64,000 nt of DNA from Pseudomonadota bacterium (GTDB lineage: Bacteria; Pseudomonadota; Alphaproteobacteria; Micavibrionales; Micavibrionaceae). Positions within the stretch are counted from its first letter, which is position 1, and each line of letters opens with the position of its first letter. The translations under genes were made by a program, and so were the position numbers. The notes beneath the pieces are model-generated. The model ran no database searches. It saw nothing but the letters and a program-made list of their open reading frames with translations, and was not told where the DNA came from. Shown piece after piece: positions 42,248 to 51,338 of the stretch. Location: assembly GCA_029558635.1 (NCBI GenBank), contig JAKQEE010000416.1, forward strand, positions 1 through 64,000, in the 5' to 3' direction.

Positions 42248-43027
42248 CTATCCCATCGCAGGAGCGGCAACCACAGCCGGTACGGCCATTCTGGAGGATT
42301 GGGCCAGATTAACATCGACACCCAACGGACCAATCTTTTCGCTGTAATTGGTCATAGCCCCTGCAACTTTGCCGACTTCTTTCTCGGCACGGTTTAATTC
42401 GCCCTCTTTTCTAGCAATCATATCCTTGACGTAAATATCACTGTCTTGTGCAGCCATAAACGGATGCGGAGTTGCTCCCACCTGCGGCTGAATCTGTCTG
42501 GCAAAGCCGTTTACATACTCCGTGGTGTTTGCTATTTTCTTGCCACCCGGGCCGTACTCGTCTGCCGCAGCCCTATAACTTGAAATTTCCAGAGCTTTCT
42601 TGCCTTTGGCTTTCTGAATGGCAGGTTCAAAAAGCGTAGGCTCAGCACGAGGCAACAAACCAGTCGGAGCGGGGTTCACAATAGCCGCGGCCACTTTCAA
42701 CGCGCCACTCAAAATAGGATTGGCAGATTTCTGCGGCACATCAGGCGCCGCATTCATATTCTGTTTAAGAGATTCGATCTGCTGCTTGCCTTGAGCGATA
42801 TTCGCACTTTGGGAACCTATAGCCGCCGCCGTCGAAGGCGCAGCAGCCATGGCTTGTGTCAGTGTAGTATTTTGCGAAAACTCGACCTTCTGAAGAGGTT
42901 GGTCCTTGATGCTTTTAAGAACTTGAGAAGCGGCTTGAAAATTCGAGGTCATACTCGGACCCGACACATCACGGCGCGTCGTAATAACAGGCGTTGGCTC
43001 ATATTGTGAGAATGCACTTGAAAACAC
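42248..43027 (-). CDS. Ala/Gln/Pro-rich protein of unknown function
   Basis: 259 residues, low complexity in part, with a helical C-terminal third (ARKEGELNRAEKEVGKVAGAM). No signal peptide, no known domain. The start is GTG at 43027, preceded by GAGGGG-like bases. The style resembles the other unknown proteins at 51624, 53218 and 55416, whose genes also have TATATAAT-like sequence upstream. It is convergent with the phospholipid genes. Confidence 0.55.
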   Translation of the reverse strand: MFSSAFSQYEPTPVITTRRDVSGPSMTSNFQAASQVLKSIKDQPLQKVEFSQNTTLTQAMAAAPSTAAAIGSQSANIAQGKQQIESLKQNMNAAPDVPQKSANPILSGALKVAAAIVNPAPTGLLPRAEPTLFEPAIQKAKGKKALEISSYRAAADEYGPGGKKIANTTEYVNGFARQIQPQVGATPHPFMAAQDSDIYVKDMIARKEGELNRAEKEVGKVAGAMTNYSEKIGPLGVDVNLAQSSRMAVPAVVAAPAMG

Positions 43028-43164
43028 GACCGAACCCCTCTCCTCATCATAAATCCTACACCGCCACAGTTAAGGAATTATGAATATAGATATTATTATA
43101 TAACAATAACCGAAAAATCTACAATTTTCTCTTCCCACCATTGCCGGACTTGAAGGCAAGGAAC

Positions 43165-45531
43165 ATGACAGGTAAACTCCCCCTCATGAGCGCAACCGCC
43201 CCGCCCAAAGCCTCTTTCTGGCAAAAACTGTTCGGCACTCCCCTGCTCCAGACGGAAAAAGACCGTCTGGAAGCGTTTCTGGCTGCTTTTCCAGGGGATT
43301 ACTGCGGCTTTAATCCCGATGGCTCTCTGGCCTATTCTGGGGGATTTATGGATTTGCTGGGCCTCACCTCGATCCAGAATTTCAGCGATATCCAGCACGC
43401 GCTTCGCCCCGGCGATTCGGCCGCTCTGGAAACCTGTTTGATCCGCATGAAGGAAGACGGACAAAAATTCGTCCTGAAAGTCCAGACCCAGAAGGATAAA
43501 AAGATCCTGCGCATCACCGGCAGCTCCGGCCACGCCCTGAACGGGTCCGACCAATACGATATTTTGTGGGTCGAAAACATCACCGCGACGGAAAAGGAGC
43601 TGGAAGACAACCGCTCCCGCAAACAGACCCTCGAACATGAAATCAAGAAATTTCATACTCTTCTCGGGACCATGACCACCCCGCTCTGGATGCACACCTC
43701 GAACGGGGATGTCGCATGGTGCAACAAAGCCTACGCCAGAATCTTGGGCAAAGAGGTCGAAGAGATTCTCGACCAGAAGCTTGAGTTACCTTTCACCATT
43801 CCGAAAAAGAAGAATGAAAAGAAACCGCAAAGCGGCCATTCCATCCGCAAACTGGTGGATATTGCGCTGACCACCGCGACGCCGCAATCCGAAGAACGTC
43901 ATTTGATTATCGGTGGCAACCGCCATTTGCTGCAAGTCGATCTGATCCCCCTGACCCATCTTGATCTGGTGATCGGTCAGGCTCGCGATATGACCCGCGA
44001 AGAGGAGCTGGAGCGGAAATCGGCGCGCAACATCACCGCCAACCGCGAATTGATGGAACATCTTCATTCGGCCATTGCCATTTTCGACGCCGACCAGAAA
44101 CTCGAATTCTACAATTCGGCCTTTTCACGGTTGTGGCGGCTGGAGAATGTCTGGCTCGATAAAAAGCCGAAATTGGGCGAGATCATGGAGTATCTGCGCG
44201 AAATCCGCCGCCTACCCGAACAGGCCGATTTCAAACGCTTCAAGCAAAGCTGGCTCGACCTGTTCACCGCCACCGGCGGCCCGCACGAAGACATGATGTA
44301 CCTTCCTGATGGATCGGTGGTGCGCTCACTGTTTATGCCGCACCCGTCAGGCGGATTGCTAATGACCTTCGAAGATGTCACTAGCGGTCTCGAACTTGAA
44401 TCCTCTTACAATACTCTGATGGCCGTCCAGAAAGAAACACTCGACAACCTGACCGAAGGCGTCGCGGTGTACGGCGAACACGGTCGTCTGTGTTTGTGGA
44501 ATCCGTCTTATGCGCGTCTGTGGGATCTCAATCCCGAAGAACTGGAAGACAGCCCGCACATCTCACAAATTCTCGACCGCTGCCGCAAATACTATGTGAC
44601 GGACGATTGGGAAAAAGAACGCGAGCGAATGATTTCAGACCTGTTCCAGCGGACAGACAAAGATGGTGAAATCCACCGCGCCGACGGACGCATCCTCCAC
44701 TATTCCTCGATTGCTCTGCCCGACGGCGGAACCATGGTGACATTTCAGGACGTCACGGACACCGCCAACATCGAGAAAGCGTTACGCGACAAAAATGCTG
44801 CGCTGGAAACCGCCGAACAACTGAAACTCGATTTTATCGCGAATGTCTCCTACCAATTGCGCACACCGCTGAATGCGATCATCGGATTCAATGAAATTCT
44901 CGATAAGGAATATTTCGGTCCGCTTAACACCCGCCAGAAAGAATACACCAAAGGAGTCGAAGAAGCCTCGGAACGTCTCCTGAATCTAATCAACGACATC
45001 CTCGACCTATCATCTCTTGAGGCAGGTTACATGACCCTGACTTACGACGATTTCGAAATTTGCAAAATGCTGCGCGGGATTGCCGACCTGACTCAGGACT
45101 GGGCCAGAAGCCAGCAGATCGAAGTATCCATGTCCTGCGGCGAGGACATCGGCATGATCTGCGCCGACGAACGCCGCTTGAAACAGGTCCTTTTGAACCT
45201 GATCCGCAACGCAATTGATTACACGCCGGCGGGCGGGCGGATCACACTGTCAGCCGAAAAGATCGGCAAAGAACTGGCCATTTCGGTCATGGATACCGGA
45301 CCGGGAATCTCCCCCGAAGATCAGGGCCGGATTTTCAAACCGTTCGAAAAAACTAATTCGCCGCGGGATAACGGCGAAGGTGACCTGCGTGGCGGCGCCG
45401 GACTGGGCCTAACCCTTGTCAAAAACATCATAGACCTCCACCATGGGAAGCTTTTGCTGAAGTCCGCCATCGGCGAAGGATCGGTATTCACCATCCTGAT
45501 TCCCCTATCCCCTCCAAAAGACAGCTTGTAA
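43165..45531 (+). CDS. divL: DivL-like PAS sensor kinase homologue with Tyr at the phosphoacceptor site
   Basis: 788 residues from the ATG at 43165 (AAGGAAC just before). Several PAS-type units fill residues 30-540, with no membrane helix. The dimerisation domain reads NVSYQLRTPLN: the histidine of SHELRTPL is Tyr563 here. The ATPase domain is intact (NLIRNAIDYTPAGG, DTGPGISPED, GGAGLGLTLV). In Caulobacter, DivL has Tyr550 at this place, similar length and PAS repeats, and controls CckA and thus CtrA in the cell cycle. The assignment rests on these features. Confidence 0.75.
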   Translation: MTGKLPLMSATAPPKASFWQKLFGTPLLQTEKDRLEAFLAAFPGDYCGFNPDGSLAYSGGFMDLLGLTSIQNFSDIQHALRPGDSAALETCLIRMKEDGQKFVLKVQTQKDKKILRITGSSGHALNGSDQYDILWVENITATEKELEDNRSRKQTLEHEIKKFHTLLGTMTTPLWMHTSNGDVAWCNKAYARILGKEVEEILDQKLELPFTIPKKKNEKKPQSGHSIRKLVDIALTTATPQSEERHLIIGGNRHLLQVDLIPLTHLDLVIGQARDMTREEELERKSARNITANRELMEHLHSAIAIFDADQKLEFYNSAFSRLWRLENVWLDKKPKLGEIMEYLREIRRLPEQADFKRFKQSWLDLFTATGGPHEDMMYLPDGSVVRSLFMPHPSGGLLMTFEDVTSGLELESSYNTLMAVQKETLDNLTEGVAVYGEHGRLCLWNPSYARLWDLNPEELEDSPHISQILDRCRKYYVTDDWEKERERMISDLFQRTDKDGEIHRADGRILHYSSIALPDGGTMVTFQDVTDTANIEKALRDKNAALETAEQLKLDFIANVSYQLRTPLNAIIGFNEILDKEYFGPLNTRQKEYTKGVEEASERLLNLINDILDLSSLEAGYMTLTYDDFEICKMLRGIADLTQDWARSQQIEVSMSCGEDIGMICADERRLKQVLLNLIRNAIDYTPAGGRITLSAEKIGKELAISVMDTGPGISPEDQGRIFKPFEKTNSPRDNGEGDLRGGAGLGLTLVKNIIDLHHGKLLLKSAIGEGSVFTILIPLSPPKDSL

Positions 45532-45597
45532 TAATTCGGCCTCAGGTGTATATACTCCTATATAATTCGATCTTTTCAGGTTAAAACCCGATCCATC

Positions 45598-46587
45598 ATG
45601 TCTACAACCGAATCTCTTCTTCTACTCCTCGACCAAGATTTCATGGGGGTCACCATAGGTTTATGGGCGATTTTCTTCGTCGTGATCGCCTCCTTGATGA
45701 TTCTGGATCTCGGCGTCCTGAACCGTAAGGACACGGTCATCACCACCAAAGCAAGCCTCGGTTATTCAGCCTTCTACATGGTACTGGCCTGTGTTTTCGG
45801 GGCGTGGCTATGGTCGCGCATGGGCGATGAAAACGGGATGGATTATTTCACGGCCTACATGATCGAACTATCTTTGTCACTCGACAACCTGTTTGTCATG
45901 TCAGTGATTCTGGCTTACTTCCACGTCCCGAGGAAATACCAGCACCGTGTTCTGTTCTGGGGCATCGTGGGCGTTCTGGTGATGCGCGGCGCGATGATCG
46001 CGGCAGGCGTCGTGATCGTTCAATCCTTCGCATGGGCCTTGTATCTATTCGCGGCCTTCCTGTTATTCACTGGCGTCAAGATGCTATTGATGAAAGACGG
46101 CGAAGACGAGTCCATCGAAGACAGCGCCTTGATCCGGTTCTTCCAGAAACATCTGCGCTACACCAAGGAAATCGAAGGCCATAATTTCTTCACCAAACTG
46201 CCCGACCACAAAACCGGCGAAATGGTCACCTTCGTCACACCGCTCTTCATGGCACTGATCTGCATCGAATTTATGGATGTCTTGTTTGCACTCGACAGTG
46301 TTCCGGCGGTCTTCGCTATCACCAGCGAACCCTTTGTCATTTACACCAGCAACATCTTCGCCATCCTCGGTTTACGCAGCATGTATTTTGCCGTAGCCGC
46401 CATGATCGAACGCTTCAAATACATGAAATATGCACTGGCCATCGTGCTGATTTTTATCGGCGGAAAAGTTTTTTACGCAGGCTTTATCGGCCACATCTCT
46501 CCCGCAGTTTCTCTGGGAATTACACTGACTGTACTGCTGGGTGGCATCCTCTTTTCTCTCAATAAAACACGCCACGAAATTGATTGA
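45598..46587 (+). CDS. TerC/Alx family membrane transporter
   Basis: A 329-residue TerC-family integral membrane protein with about nine hydrophobic helices. Family signatures are ELSLSLDNLFVMSVI (about 88-102) and IEFMDVLFALDSVPAVFA (about 222-239), whose acidic residues likely bind metal. Relatives such as Alx export manganese or load metal to secreted proteins. The 66-base leader shows no yybP-ykoY-type riboswitch, but TATATAAT lies near 45560. A hairpin follows (46605-46630). Confidence 0.87.
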   Translation: MSTTESLLLLLDQDFMGVTIGLWAIFFVVIASLMILDLGVLNRKDTVITTKASLGYSAFYMVLACVFGAWLWSRMGDENGMDYFTAYMIELSLSLDNLFVMSVILAYFHVPRKYQHRVLFWGIVGVLVMRGAMIAAGVVIVQSFAWALYLFAAFLLFTGVKMLLMKDGEDESIEDSALIRFFQKHLRYTKEIEGHNFFTKLPDHKTGEMVTFVTPLFMALICIEFMDVLFALDSVPAVFAITSEPFVIYTSNIFAILGLRSMYFAVAAMIERFKYMKYALAIVLIFIGGKVFYAGFIGHISPAVSLGITLTVLLGGILFSLNKTRHEID

Positions 46588-46604
46588 ACTTTTATGCACA
46601 ATTA

Positions 46605-46630
46605 CTGCGCCGCACATAATTGCGGCGCAG
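46605..46630 (+). terminator. Hairpin after the TerC gene
   Basis: CTGCGCCGCA (46605-46614) pairs perfectly with TGCGGCGCAG (46621-46630) around six bases. No long T run follows, so it is a terminator candidate of medium strength or an mRNA-end stabiliser. Confidence 0.5.
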
Positions 46631-46712
46631 CATAAAATCCTGTCCAAAATTCTTACTTTGTTTATCTTTATGTGGTGGAATAAGAAAATATCCAAACCAT
46701 AATAAGCGATGA

Positions 46713-46855
46713 GCCTCTGTTCACAAAGAAAGAGAAATGCGTCGAAAATAAAGGTTTTCGAGAACCGGAACGGAACATACATAGAGGTAATTGAGTACCG
46801 GAAGCGAAGAAAACCTTTATTTGCAGACCATTTATCAAACTTTGTAAACAGAGGC
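46713..46855. repeat. 143-base inverted-repeat element, copy 2, ahead of a GNAT gene
   Basis: The outer arms GCCTCTGTTCACAAAG (46713-46728) and CTTTGTAAACAGAGGC (46840-46855) are complementary but for one base. Inside, AAATAAAGGTTTTC (46746-46759) pairs perfectly with GAAAACCTTTATTT (46809-46822). The core 46723-46845 has the same length as copy 1 at 38010-38132. It ends 17 bases before the GNAT start, so it lies in or just before that gene's leader. It could be a miniature mobile element or a structured RNA. Confidence 0.7.
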
Positions 46856-46871
46856 AGTAAGGGGCAAACGC

Positions 46872-47471
46872 ATGACATCCGATTCTGCACAACATGTGTC
46901 ATTAAAACCTGTTCCGTCTGTCGAGATGGTGACCAATGGACTAAGCGTCGGCGACCTCAACGACCTCTGCGACGCAACCGAAGAAGCCATCAATGCAGGC
47001 GGAGGATTCGGCTGGATTCACCTTCCCAACCGCAATTTATTGGAACGATTCTGGCAAGGTGTTCTGATCATGCCGGCACGGATGCTGTTTGTAGCGCGTC
47101 TGGATGGCGTGATCTGCGGTGCGGCGCAATTGTGCCTTCCCCCGCGCAACAATGAGGCCCAGTCATTCAACATCCAGCTCTCGGGTCTGTTCATTTCACC
47201 GTGGGCCAGAGGGCAAGGCCTCTCGCGCCGTCTTCTCGATTACGCGGAAAAAACGGCAATGAAAAAAGGCTTCGCTGTAATGAACCTCGACCTGCGCGAG
47301 TCACAAGATGCGGCCATCCAGCTATACGAGAGTGCGGGCTACGAATTAGTGGGGAAGAACCCCCACTACGCCGCAGTCGACGGAAAGTTTGTTGCCGGAA
47401 GGTACTACAGCAAACTCCTACAACCGCTGGAGAATATCAAAACAGATAACGCCGACCCCGACGCAGAATAG
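46872..47471 (+). CDS. GNAT family N-acetyltransferase
   Basis: 199 residues with a GNAT fold. The acetyl-CoA loop reads SPWARGQGLSRRLLDYAE (about 115-132), followed by NLDLRESQDAAIQLYESAGY, a typical C-terminal half. The acceptor is unknown. AAGGGG is 7 bases before the ATG and directly after the inverted-repeat element. The first 40 residues are an extension without clear homology. Confidence 0.85.
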   Translation: MTSDSAQHVSLKPVPSVEMVTNGLSVGDLNDLCDATEEAINAGGGFGWIHLPNRNLLERFWQGVLIMPARMLFVARLDGVICGAAQLCLPPRNNEAQSFNIQLSGLFISPWARGQGLSRRLLDYAEKTAMKKGFAVMNLDLRESQDAAIQLYESAGYELVGKNPHYAAVDGKFVAGRYYSKLLQPLENIKTDNADPDAE

Positions 47472-47494
47472 CTATCCAAAGCAGGTAACGCACC

Positions 47495-47815
47495 CTAGCA
47501 GTTCTGGCAATTCTCGCTGAACTGGACATAGACGGAAATCCATCCCTGCACCGAGCGCAGATTTCTGGGTGGGCGGACCGGATTGTCGCTTTCCGGCAAG
47601 TCCCGCCCTTTCATCCGGTAGTATCGTCCCAAAGCTTGCAACTTGTGACGCAACCGATCAATCGCCTGATCGGGGGTCTGTGCGACGACATCAAGATCGG
47701 GGATCGAGGAAAATACGGCCCTATACTGTTCAACGTACTGCTCGATCGGTAGATCAGGAACGCTTGGCTTATCACTGAGCGGAACGCACTCAATCCAATA
47801 TCCATTCCGAGGCAT
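47495..47815 (-). CDS. HicB-like small protein without a visible HicA partner
   Basis: 106 residues. The part AVFSSIPDLDVVAQTPDQAIDRL resembles the HicB/RNase H-like fold (PDLxVxAxTxxEA), and the end VRPPRNLRSVQGWISVYVQ resembles the C-terminal strand of such proteins. No DNA-binding tail and no HicA gene lie nearby, so it is not clearly an antitoxin. Upstream is a long AT-rich gap. Confidence 0.5.
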   Translation of the reverse strand: MPRNGYWIECVPLSDKPSVPDLPIEQYVEQYRAVFSSIPDLDVVAQTPDQAIDRLRHKLQALGRYYRMKGRDLPESDNPVRPPRNLRSVQGWISVYVQFSENCQNC

Positions 47816-48111
47816 CGGTTTTTCTCCCTAGTTTTTATTTATATATTTAGTTTAATTTTTTCGATGAGATAGCCTAATGTATAGCATGATTTTTGTTGGT
47901 TTGCAAAAAAGTGACGACCCGTATCGAAATTTCTTTAAACATAACATTTTCCCTAAAGCAGCTTTTTATTTTCTAAAATTACATAATCATAACCTCCGGG
48001 TTAAACAGGTAAATGTGGACAAAAATTTGATTTTATGACGAAAAATATATTTTTTAATGCCGTTTCGCTGAATATTTTGACGGCTCCGAACGCTAAAAAG
48101 AGGAAAATGAC
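47816..48111. other. AT-rich intergenic stretch
   Basis: About 296 bases, strongly AT-rich, between two divergent genes. It should hold their promoters. A TTTATATATTTAG run lies near 47838 and a purine-rich AAGAGG site precedes the HIT gene. I see no gene, clear terminator or structured RNA. Confidence 0.5.
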
Positions 48112-48471
48112 ATGACTTACGACCCTTCAAACATTTTTGCCCGAATTCTGAGAGGCGAAATCCCTTGTAAAAAACACTATGAAGACGAGTATGTACTGGC
48201 TTTCCACGACATCTACCCCAAGGCGCCGACCCATATTCTGGTGATTCCGAAAGGGTCCTATACGGATATCGTCGATTTCGGGGCCAATGCCACAGCAGAA
48301 GAGATCGAAGCACTCTACCGCGCCGTATCCAAAATCGCGGCAGAAGCGGGCCTGCAAACCGCAGGTTTCCGCACCATTGCCAACACGGGCCTGAACGGTG
48401 GACAGGAAGTCCCCCATTTCCACATTCATCTTCTGGGTGGCAAAAAACTCGGTCCGATGCTGGCGGAGTAA
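48112..48471 (+). CDS. HIT family (Hint-like) nucleotide-binding protein
   Basis: A 119-residue histidine-triad protein. The triad HFHIH is at 102-106, followed by LLGGKKLG, as in Hint-type purine nucleoside phosphoramidases. N-terminal SNIFARILRGEIPCKKHYED is the usual start. It hydrolyses nucleotide phosphoramidates; the physiological role in bacteria is not settled. AAGAGG precedes the ATG. It is convergent with the next gene, one base apart. Confidence 0.9.
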   Translation: MTYDPSNIFARILRGEIPCKKHYEDEYVLAFHDIYPKAPTHILVIPKGSYTDIVDFGANATAEEIEALYRAVSKIAAEAGLQTAGFRTIANTGLNGGQEVPHFHIHLLGGKKLGPMLAE

Positions 48472-48472
48472 A

Positions 48473-49063
48473 TTATTTGCGGAAGCTGCGGGGAAATAAA
48501 ATGACATTCCCCCCCGCAACCAGTGGCGGCGGCGGAGCATCGTGCCCCGGCTCCAGATCGAGCATATTCTGGTCGTAATCGAACAAATCCTCTTCGAGAC
48601 CAATGGCCTCGGCATGGGCGGCGGCCTGATCGGACAGGATCAAAGCGATATCACGCAACGACCCGCTTGCGCCGGAAAGATCGGCCACCAATGAGAACAG
48701 ATCGGCAAAACTCTCCAGATCTTCCTGCATATAGATGGGGTACCCGCTACAGGTCGCTTTCATGCTGTGCTTGAGACCAGCTAGATAACGGGGCGCATAA
48801 TCATCGAAAGCTGAGTCAGCCTGTAATGACAAGGACACCTTCATCGCTTCGTCGAACGACTTCTCAAGTGCCACATAACGTGCGGTACAGGCAAGGCTCA
48901 AAAGACATTTCTCAGGGGTCATTTCGGACAATCCGACTTCGAGCGCGTAATATTCATCGTCCAGCAAAGGAGTTCCGCGATCCATCAACTCGGCAATCGC
49001 CTGCGGCAACTCTAGCGAGAGATGCACACGGATAATATCGCGATCTGAAATCATGGCGCTCAT
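48473..49063 (-). CDS. Protein of unknown function downstream of rpoN
   Basis: 196 residues, acidic, helical in its first two thirds, with a Pro-rich stretch (DAPPPPLVAGG) before a short basic end. No signal or membrane segment and no family recognised. It may be read from the rpoN side, being 54 bases before the rpoN 3' end in map order, but cotranscription is uncertain. Confidence 0.55.
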   Translation of the reverse strand: MSAMISDRDIIRVHLSLELPQAIAELMDRGTPLLDDEYYALEVGLSEMTPEKCLLSLACTARYVALEKSFDEAMKVSLSLQADSAFDDYAPRYLAGLKHSMKATCSGYPIYMQEDLESFADLFSLVADLSGASGSLRDIALILSDQAAAHAEAIGLEEDLFDYDQNMLDLEPGHDAPPPPLVAGGNVILFPRSFRK

Positions 49064-49117
49064 AACGCCTCAAGTTAAGCGCGAAAGAGCTAAAAAAGCG
49101 TTAAGCAGACTCTAACC

Positions 49118-50524
49118 TTATTTTTTCTTCCGTCTCCGCAGGACAGACGAAGGGATTCCAAGCGCTTCGCGGTATTTGGCCACCGTCCGGCGCGCGACCG
49201 CCATCCCTTCCTTGTTCAGAAGGTCCGCCAAATCGTCATCAGAGAGAATGGCATCGGAAGATTCCTCATCGGTCAGCGCCTTGATCCGTGCCTTGACACT
49301 TTCCGAAGAGACAGATGATCCATCCGCCCCCTCGATCGACGAGGTAAAAAAGAATTTCAATTCCAGAAGCCCGCGCGGAGTCCCGATAAATTTGGCCGTG
49401 GTCACGCGACTGACCGTACTTTCATGCATATCAATCGCCTCGGCAATCTCGCGCAGGGTCAGGGGTTTCAAAAACTCGATCCCGTACAGGAAAAATCCGT
49501 CCTGCCGCTCAACGATCTCGCTGGCCACTTTCAAAATGGTCTGCGCCCTCTGGTCGAGCGCGCGCACCAGCCACGACGCATTGGCCAACTGGGTTGAAAG
49601 ATATTCTTTCTCACCCTTGTCCTTGGTACGGCCGGCAACTTCGGTGTAATAGCTTTGATTGACAAGCACCCGCGGCAAAGTATCGCTATTCAGCTCGACC
49701 CGCCACCCACCGCCAACCGTCTTGGGCAAAGCCTTCATCAACACATCTGGAATGGCGGTTTGTGCCACCACATGTTCGAACGGCGCGGAAGGTTTGGGGT
49801 TAAGCGTACGGATCTCTGCCGCCATCTGGCCGATCTCAGCCTCTCCCACTCCGCACAGCTTGGCGAGCTTTTTAAGGTCGTGCTGCGCCAGCAGCGGCAA
49901 ATGGTCGATCAACGCCTTCATAGTATGGGAGAGCTTTCCCTGCTCCTCAAGCTGCAACGACAAACACTCAGCCAGATCTTTGGCAAACACACCCGTTGGA
50001 TCAAATGTTTTAAGTTTTTCAAGCACCCGACCCAAAACATCGGCCGAGCACCCGAATTGCTGCGCCAGAGTGGCAAGGTCCTCGCGCAGATATCCGGCCT
50101 CATCCAGACGGTCGATCAACAATGTTCCAAGACTACGCTCCAGCGGTGTTTCTGCCTCGATATGCAACTGTCCCAACAAGTGTTCGCGCAGTGTTCTCTC
50201 TCTTACCAGCGTATCTTCGAAATCAGGAAGGGAATCGGAAAAATTGCTGCGCCCGCCCGCGCCGATCTCGGCCATTTTCGATCCGGCATCAAAATCCTCA
50301 AACCCATCGGATTCCGGATGGTCCTCCTCGATCCGCTCTTCACGTTCGTCTTCCGACGGTTCAGCTTTTTCAAGAAGTGGGTTTTGCACCATCTCGGCTT
50401 CTAGATAATCCTGCAATTCGAGATTGGTCATCTGCAGCAATTTGACCGCCTGCTGCATTTGCGGCGTCATCACCAGCGATTGCTGCTGCCGTAGATCGAG
50501 GGTCTGAGTTATTTTCTGGCTCAC
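49118..50524 (-). CDS. rpoN: RNA polymerase sigma-54 factor
   Basis: A 468-residue sigma-54. Region I is the Gln-rich QTLDLRQQQSLVMTPQMQQA start, which binds activators. The core-binding domain follows, and the RpoN box ARRTVAKYRE is at about 444-453 with a basic tail. Sigma-54 needs AAA+ activators to open promoters at GG-N10-GC sites. The start is GTG at 50524 with GGAG 8 bases before. No hpf or ptsN gene follows, unlike the usual operon. Confidence 0.95.
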   Translation of the reverse strand: MSQKITQTLDLRQQQSLVMTPQMQQAVKLLQMTNLELQDYLEAEMVQNPLLEKAEPSEDEREERIEEDHPESDGFEDFDAGSKMAEIGAGGRSNFSDSLPDFEDTLVRERTLREHLLGQLHIEAETPLERSLGTLLIDRLDEAGYLREDLATLAQQFGCSADVLGRVLEKLKTFDPTGVFAKDLAECLSLQLEEQGKLSHTMKALIDHLPLLAQHDLKKLAKLCGVGEAEIGQMAAEIRTLNPKPSAPFEHVVAQTAIPDVLMKALPKTVGGGWRVELNSDTLPRVLVNQSYYTEVAGRTKDKGEKEYLSTQLANASWLVRALDQRAQTILKVASEIVERQDGFFLYGIEFLKPLTLREIAEAIDMHESTVSRVTTAKFIGTPRGLLELKFFFTSSIEGADGSSVSSESVKARIKALTDEESSDAILSDDDLADLLNKEGMAVARRTVAKYREALGIPSSVLRRRKKK

Positions 50525-50556
50525 GCAGCAGGCTCCGTTAAAGTGCTGTCAGGTCT

Positions 50557-50946
50557 TTATTTCAGTCTGTGCTTAACCTGATCTTTATAGCTCATGGTCG
50601 AGCGTTTGAGGTCCTGTTTAACAACCTGTTTGCCCATTTTGGCTTTTTTGACCAAAGCCCCAGCCAGACCGGCGGCAAAGGAAAAGGCCAGCAGCCCGCC
50701 AAAAAGAAAGACTGCGGGCATGGAAAGGAAAGGGGTCAGGAGAATATTGAAATTCTCAGCGCCCAGCGTATCGACAGTCGTTTTGAACTCCTCGGGCAGG
50801 TACCTTTTGAAAATGCCCCCAAGATAGGCAAAAGAGAAATCATTGCCGTCCTTTTGCCAGATATAGAGATCATGCCCCAGCGCGACAGCGGTCAAAAGCG
50901 CGAACAGGCTGCAAAAAGTCTTAGATGTGGTGGACAGACCAAACAT
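50557..50946 (-). CDS. Small membrane protein of unknown function
   Basis: 129 residues with two hydrophobic helices (key parts SLFALLTAVALGHDLYIW and AVFLFGGLLAFSFAAGLAGAL) and a basic cytoplasmic end. No family recognised. It precedes rpoN by 32 bases on the same strand and may be cotranscribed. Confidence 0.55.
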   Translation of the reverse strand: MFGLSTTSKTFCSLFALLTAVALGHDLYIWQKDGNDFSFAYLGGIFKRYLPEEFKTTVDTLGAENFNILLTPFLSMPAVFLFGGLLAFSFAAGLAGALVKKAKMGKQVVKQDLKRSTMSYKDQVKHRLK

Positions 50947-51101
50947 ATATTTCTCCCAAAGTAAGCGGATCAGCAGACCCTTTCAGGATAGCAAAATTCA
51001 CCCGAGAAGCAAAGCTCATGCGGGATTAAAAGAATTGGCCAATTTTCCGCTTGAATTTTAAGGGCAACGCGGCTAGGTTTCGGGCTTTCCAAGGCGCGAA
51101 G

Positions 51102-51148
51102 AGGTGGCCCCGCTCGCGAAAGCGGGCAAACATAAACCGAGGCCACCT
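51102..51148 (+). other. Two-stem hairpin upstream of tRNA-Ser
   Basis: AGGTGGCC (51102-51109) pairs with GGCCACCT (51141-51148), and inside CCGCT pairs with AGCGG (51110-51114 with 51121-51125). The outer arm repeats the GAGGTGGCC of tRNA-Ser 34 bases on. It lies in the 235-base gap before the tRNA; it may be a tRNA-derived remnant or a leader structure. Confidence 0.35.
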
Positions 51149-51181
51149 TGAACTGAGGAAAAATAGTATAAATTCAGGTGC

Positions 51182-51271
51182 GGAGAGGTGGCCGAGCGGT
51201 TTAAGGCACTCGCCTGGAAAGCGGGCATAGGGTCAAACCTATCGTGAGTTCGAATCTCATCCTCTCCGCCA
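51182..51271 (+). tRNA. tRNA-Ser (GGA)
   Basis: A 90-base class II tRNA with encoded CCA. GGAGAGG pairs with CCTCTCC, the anticodon loop reads CTGGAAA with anticodon GGA, a long variable arm is present, and the T arm holds GTTCGAATC. A truncated integrase follows directly, a common tRNA-linked integration pattern. Confidence 0.95.
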
Positions 51272-51338
51272 TTTTATTTAAAATCAATGGGTTGAAACTA
51301 GGTTTTTGGTAGTGAGCCACACAAGTGAGCCATTTATC

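Noticed and set aside
45532-45597. A manganese riboswitch before the TerC gene
   Set aside because: The leader is too short and has none of the conserved yybP-ykoY loops.
46709-47155. A plus-strand frame through the inverted-repeat element into the GNAT gene
   Set aside because: It is in a different frame from the GNAT protein and is an open stretch created by the repeat.
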